From contig JABCPU010000094.1 in the NCBI GenBank assembly GCA_016800925.1, positions 62,001-126,000 of the forward strand: a stretch of 64,000 nt of DNA, in the 5' to 3' direction. Below the pieces are notes generated by a model. The model had not been told where the DNA came from, did not search any database, and was given only the letters and a program-made list of their open reading frames with translations. The stretch comes from Suillus spraguei. Lineage: Eukaryota > Basidiomycota > Agaricomycetes > Boletales > Suillaceae. Position 1 is the stretch's first letter. Each line of letters starts with the position of its first letter. Shown piece by piece: positions 59,965 to 64,000 of the stretch. The position numbers were made by a program, and so were the translations under genes.

Positions 59965-60578
59965 AATTGGTGTCCCATAGTTTGTACTCAATGTCTAGAA
60001 TAGTAGTTTCTCATTTTGCAATACATTTGTTTTCATTTACTTTTATGTGTAATTAGAGGACTACTGTGGAGCTCTGGGAAGCTCAGTACAGAGATTTACA
60101 GAGACTGGCCTGTCTGTACAGAAGGGACCAAGCTGTGGCACTGTGACACTGTACAGCTCTGCACAGAACATTGTGATTTATTGATGATTGCAGTCGAAGA
60201 TTGCTAGCGTATGACAAGACATTGCCCTAGATTTATCACAACTATGAGTAACTACCATTCTAGATCAGTATTACACTACTTGTGTAATTCATGACAGCCA
60301 TCTCGTTGAAACTGCAAACAGCCATCACAAAGTCTACCTTAGGCAAGAGATGATAACTGTATTAGAGAGATGCAGGACTTCCTACAAAGGTTTATCTATC
60401 AAGCATCACAGTAATGATGGATTATGAGACATATATTCATTTGTCAAAATTAGGTCAGTATTGCACTTTCTTATCCTTGAATGGCATTATGTTTTGTGTA
60501 TATATTTGTTTGTCTTCAGATATAATCAGGTAGATTTTTGGTCTGAACTTGCCATTTATATCTATAAAAACCAAGTTC
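59965..60578. other. No recognisable gene
   Basis: AT-rich, with one degenerate copy (about 60306-60350) of the AGCCATCA-containing repeat seen at 58.9 and 59.1 kb. Confidence 0.4.
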
Positions 60579-61030
60579 TCACCAATTCCCTGATGTTCCA
60601 ATGTTAGATTGATCGATTGGAGCAACATCCAAAGCAGGTGTGTCTGAGTCATGGAAAAGTGGTGCTTCTGTTAGGCCAATGGCAACACCTTTCTGTAATA
60701 AGACCCTGCAAGCTTCATTGTGGACAGATGGTGGAGCATCTGGGCACTCTTTGGGGTTTGTGATATGTAAAAGACAGCAGTTATCTTGGCCTTCAATGCA
60801 TTGACCACTGCCACTGGTTGAAGTACAATAGTTGCACTTCCAGAATTTTCGACAGGACTTATTATCAACTCGTTCAAGTTCCTTGAAGTTATCAGTTAGG
60901 ATTTTGGCTGGTGGGTGGCCACCTGGATGTTTTTCAGTATACATTTTGAGACGAGTTCCAAGTGCAGCCCAAGGATGGCGCAAATGATATGGTTCAACTT
61001 TAACAAATGGTAAAAAACCATGGAAATATT
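60579..61030 (-). pseudogene. Transposon-derived zinc-finger fragment (sister of 3640-3900)
   Basis: From about 60983 downwards: GTRLKMYTEKHPGGHPPAK, ILTDNFKELERVDNKSCRKF, WKCNYCTSTSGSGQ, then a continuation absent from the sister copy: NCCLLHITNPKECPDAPPS and NEACRVLLQKG. The Cys/His spacing suggests a BED-like finger of a hAT-type transposase, by inference. The flanking DNA to about 61145 also matches 3900-4050. Confidence 0.6.
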
Positions 61031-61149
61031 GTTACTGTGATCTAATAAGTGGATTGATGGAAAATCTGTGTAGGAACACTGTGACGAGCTTGTCCAAGTC
61101 GCCCCCTGGACCTCTGGTACTACTACTAGTTGTGCCAAGTTTTGCCAGG

Positions 61150-62580
61150 ACCCCTGAGATACCACCAGCAATTGCCAAAATGGCACAACTGGCACAGTGC
61201 AATGGCACAGTATTGCCAACAACACTAACTGACCTCGAATTCCCATGCATCAAAGGTTTCAAGTGGTACGATGATGACCTTCAGGCCATCCAGCATTATT
61301 TAGAGACACTTGCATTACCTTTGGGTATGCAGTTCTCACATCACTGTTGTTTTCTTAAATGAGCAGCAGAATTTTTCGTTCATTCTAAATGACTTTGGCG
61401 TCATAATCCCACAGGTCATCACCAACTCATCATTTTCCAAAACAACCGCACTTGAATTCTCCATGACACCCATGACCATCTTGGTCACAAAGGATTCTAT
61501 TCTACTTGACAGACTATTACAGACTGTTTCTGGTGGCCTACTCTCAATCATGATCTCTTGTGGTACCTTAAGACATGTCATCAATGCCAACTTCAGTCCA
61601 TCAAGAAAGTTATTCTCCTGCCAACCATTGCTATTCCCACACCCTTATTTCACAAAGCTTATACCAATTCTATGCATATGCCAACATCACATGGATTCTT
61701 GTATATTGTTCAAGCTTGTTGTTCACTTACAACATGGCCTGAATGGCACATGTTATGAAAGAAAACAGGTCGTATGCTCAGGAATTTTATTTTCAAAGAA
61801 CTATTCTGTTGTTGGGCAGGTGTTGAAGAGATTATTACATACTCTGTTCATGGCTGTGCTCAACTGGCTTGCATCAAAATATTATATTAATCACATTCAT
61901 ATTTTGGCCTATAATTCCAAGGCTAATGGTATCATGTAATGTTCACATCGCACGATTCATAACTCCCTCATTAAAGCCTGCAAAGGTGATATTACCCAAT
62001 GGCCAGTTCTCGCACCTCACACTTTTTGGGCTGATTGCATTACCACTTGAAAATCCACAGGACACACATAATTTTACATAGCACATGGTGTCAAACCATT
62101 ACTTCCCCTTGGTATCACCAAGGCAACCTTTTTCATGCCTGATATCACCAAAATTCTTTGGACTTCGGAGTTACTTGCAGCATGAGCATATCAACTTGCA
62201 AAATGAGATGAGGATCTTGTGCACATTCACAAATGAGTCATTTTGCCTCTGTTAAAGATTTTGAGCGTCATTTTTCAAACACTCTCAAAGACTGAAGCTT
62301 CAAGCAGGGGGATCTCATACTGGTCCTTAACAAAAAGATTGAACCCTCATCAAATGCAAAGTACAAGCCCCATTATTTCAGCCCAATGGTCGTCATTTCA
62401 CGAAGTGCGAATGGCACGTATCATCTTGCAGAGGTCAACAGCACTATGTCAAAGCTCAAATTTGCCACATTCTGGTTAATTCCTTACCATTCTCATTCAC
62501 CAACGACTCTCAAAGTCATGCAGCTCATCGACGCAGACAGAGACTCAGTCACAGGAAGGATAGGATCAGCAGATGCATAG
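61150..62580 (+). pseudogene. Decayed Ty3 integrase region
   Basis: Readable in shifting frames: LEFPCIKGFKWYDDDLQAIQ; YLKTCHQCQLQSIKKVILLP (zinc-finger end); YTNSMHMPTSHGFLYIVQA, the usual YVDTMHMP-type stretch around the first catalytic Asp; NHIHILAYNSKANGIM, equivalent to the catalytic Glu region; FWADCIT; SFHEVRMARIILQRST. Many stops. This order matches the mushroom Ty3 group with an IQAR/YNSxANG-type integrase, a lineage different from the chromovirus at 49-57 kb. Confidence 0.8.
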
Positions 62581-63187
62581 ATTCATTCACAGATCAACTG
62601 AGGATGGTTGATATCTGTAGTTGGGGGGAGGCGTAGTGATTACCAATCGCCTGCATCTGGAAACAGCCAAAGTAACACTTACCTTGACCACCATCAATGA
62701 CCACCACCTCAGCTCAGTACCGTCATTGCTCGCCATCATCCCTTCACTGTTTATTGGCCCTTAGTCCATCTCTTGTCACCATCACCTCCTTAGTCATCTG
62801 GAATCTGTCAAAAACAAGCAAAACTCTTGTTAATTCTGTCAAATACCATACCCCTTCATATTGCCACTCACTCGAGTTTTGTACTCTCTCCTTTCTCTCT
62901 ACACTACCCTGTCAGGCTTGATGCCACGTCCTTCTGCAGCTGTCTCACCTCATTTTTGGGCCTTTCCATGCCTGAGGACCCTTAGTGTTTTGCAGTATAA
63001 AATAGCTGATGTACACTCATTTCTACAGGCAATCAGATCAGTCTCACAGTCCAGTGTTGTCTTGTATCATGCTTGTTATTATCAGTTGTCTTTGATCACA
63101 GAATTATAGCTCTCCTTATCGCATAACTATCACTTACAACTCATCTAACTATTCAGCACATTCTTACTTTAGCAGGTCCCACACCCT
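62581..63187. other. No recognisable gene
   Basis: CT-rich region with short frames only, between the Ty3 relic and the LINE. Confidence 0.4.
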
Positions 63188-63925
63188 ATGAAACTCGCAG
63201 CTGGAGCCTTACTGGTTCTTACAATGCCCATCACTCTCCCTCACAGCAAATCAGCCCTGAAACAAAAGTTCAACAAAACCATCAGAAGCAAAGTGAACAC
63301 AATCATCCACAATTTCCCAAGATCAGAAAGATTCAAAGAAATAGACCCATCATTCCCCTCCAAACACTTCTTGAACCTAGCTGAAAGCCTTCCAAGATGC
63401 CATGCATCCCTACTAATCCAGCTGAGAACAGGACACATACCTCTGAACAAGCATCTCTTCTGCATAGCAAGAGCCCCATCCCCAACATGCCCATCCTGCC
63501 AAGAACACACAGAATCAGTACACCACTACCTCCTAGCATGTCCAATGTACACAAGACAAAGGAACACACTGAGAGCTGAAATAGGCCCCAAAGCCTGCCA
63601 AATGAAATACCTGCTAAACAATGTCAAATGCATAAAACCCTTGTTCAGATTCATAGCTCACACCTGCCACTTTATCACCACCTTTGGAGATGTAACCCCA
63701 CAAGAGGAAGAGACCAGCTATAGACAATGAGAAGGCTAGCCACTCATATAATTTCCCACGCCTGCAGAAGGCATCTATCATCCTCGCTCACGCCTGGACC
63801 AGTAACATAGCCACACACAAACATCATGCACATACAACTCTAGATAACAGTACATACGTAGTAGGTACTGTCCAACATAGGGCCCAGCCCCACGGGACAA
63901 TAAACAAGGATTTTTAAAAAAAAAC
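63188..63925 (+). mobile_element. 5'-truncated LINE (non-LTR retrotransposon) 3' end
   Basis: An open frame of 180 codons carries the C-terminal domain of fungal Tad-like LINE ORF2: SLLIQLRTGHIPLNKHLFCI then CPSCQEHTESVHHYLLACPM, a CCHC-like zinc motif, and RQRNTLRAEIG. It ends at the TGA at 63728-63730. A 3' UTR of about 190 bp ends in ACAATAAACAAGG and a short T5A9 run (63914-63927). RT and endonuclease are missing, the usual result of incomplete target-primed reverse transcription. Confidence 0.85.
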
Positions 63926-63927
63926 TA

Positions 63928-64000
63928 CAAAGCTAAGTTTACTCATGTGTCCACGTCATAGCTATCAAAATATACTCAGTGTATTTAGAAATTAGAAGAT
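63928..64000. repeat. Dispersed repeat matching 42134-42190
   Basis: CTACAAAGCTAAGTTTACTC and the AT-rich stretch CTATCAAAATATACTCAGTG correspond to the sequence downstream of the DUF6533 gene (42120-42190), with about one difference per seven bases. The window ends inside it. Confidence 0.75.

Overview
The window looks like nuclear DNA of a mushroom-forming basidiomycete (Agaricomycetes). The evidence is short (about 50 bp) GT-AG introns in nearly every gene, a NACHT-WD40 NLR, a DUF6533-type membrane protein, a DUF6532 gene beside a Plavaka (CACTA-like) transposase, polyporopepsin-like aspartic peptidases, a UstYa-type oxidase and a 34-residue fungal metallothionein. No species is claimed. 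All calls are by reading; nothing was searched or aligned by program.

Layout. 0-9 kb: 347 bp of a repeat that recurs at 25.9 kb, a broken hypothetical gene, an intact VMA21 (V-ATPase assembly factor, minus), a transposon-derived fragment, a five-unit tandem array of tRNA-like sequences (minus), an ankyrin-like gene and a small secreted protein. 9-20 kb: an uncharacterised low-complexity gene, a large NLR with 12 nearly identical WD40 repeats (minus), an intact UstYa-like gene (plus) and a GNAT acetyltransferase (minus). 20-26 kb: Plavaka transposase with a one-base frameshift (minus), head-to-head with a DUF6532 gene (plus) whose 3' flank is the repeat also found at base 1. 26-35 kb: a hypothetical gene, two tandem aspartic peptidases with altered catalytic motifs and a Tc1/mariner remnant between them, a VTC polyphosphate-polymerase pseudogene and a complete three-exon metallothionein. 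36-44 kb: a six-exon hypothetical gene, the truncated C-terminal part of a DUF3638/DUF3645 giant protein, and a DUF6533 membrane-protein gene.

44-64 kb is almost entirely mobile or repetitive DNA: paired hairpins ending in CTAA, a 7-bp minisatellite, a solo LTR with a 5-bp target duplication, a hAT-like transposase cut by a Ty3/chromovirus element, and then that element itself. Reading the LTR ends and 5-bp target duplications shows at least three nested LTR insertions followed by two inversions; the gag-pol block now runs backwards relative to its own chromodomain and 3' LTR. The element appears to be self-primed (Tf1/sushi type), carries an extra zinc-knuckle ORF after pol, and has decayed mostly by CpG transitions (CGA to TGA stops, YMDD to YMDN). 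Further right are a (CAA)n tract, a second copy of the transposon fragment at 3.6 kb, a decayed Ty3 integrase and a 5'-truncated LINE.

The genes do not form an evident pathway or cluster. The VTC relic and the metallothionein are adjacent, but this may be chance.
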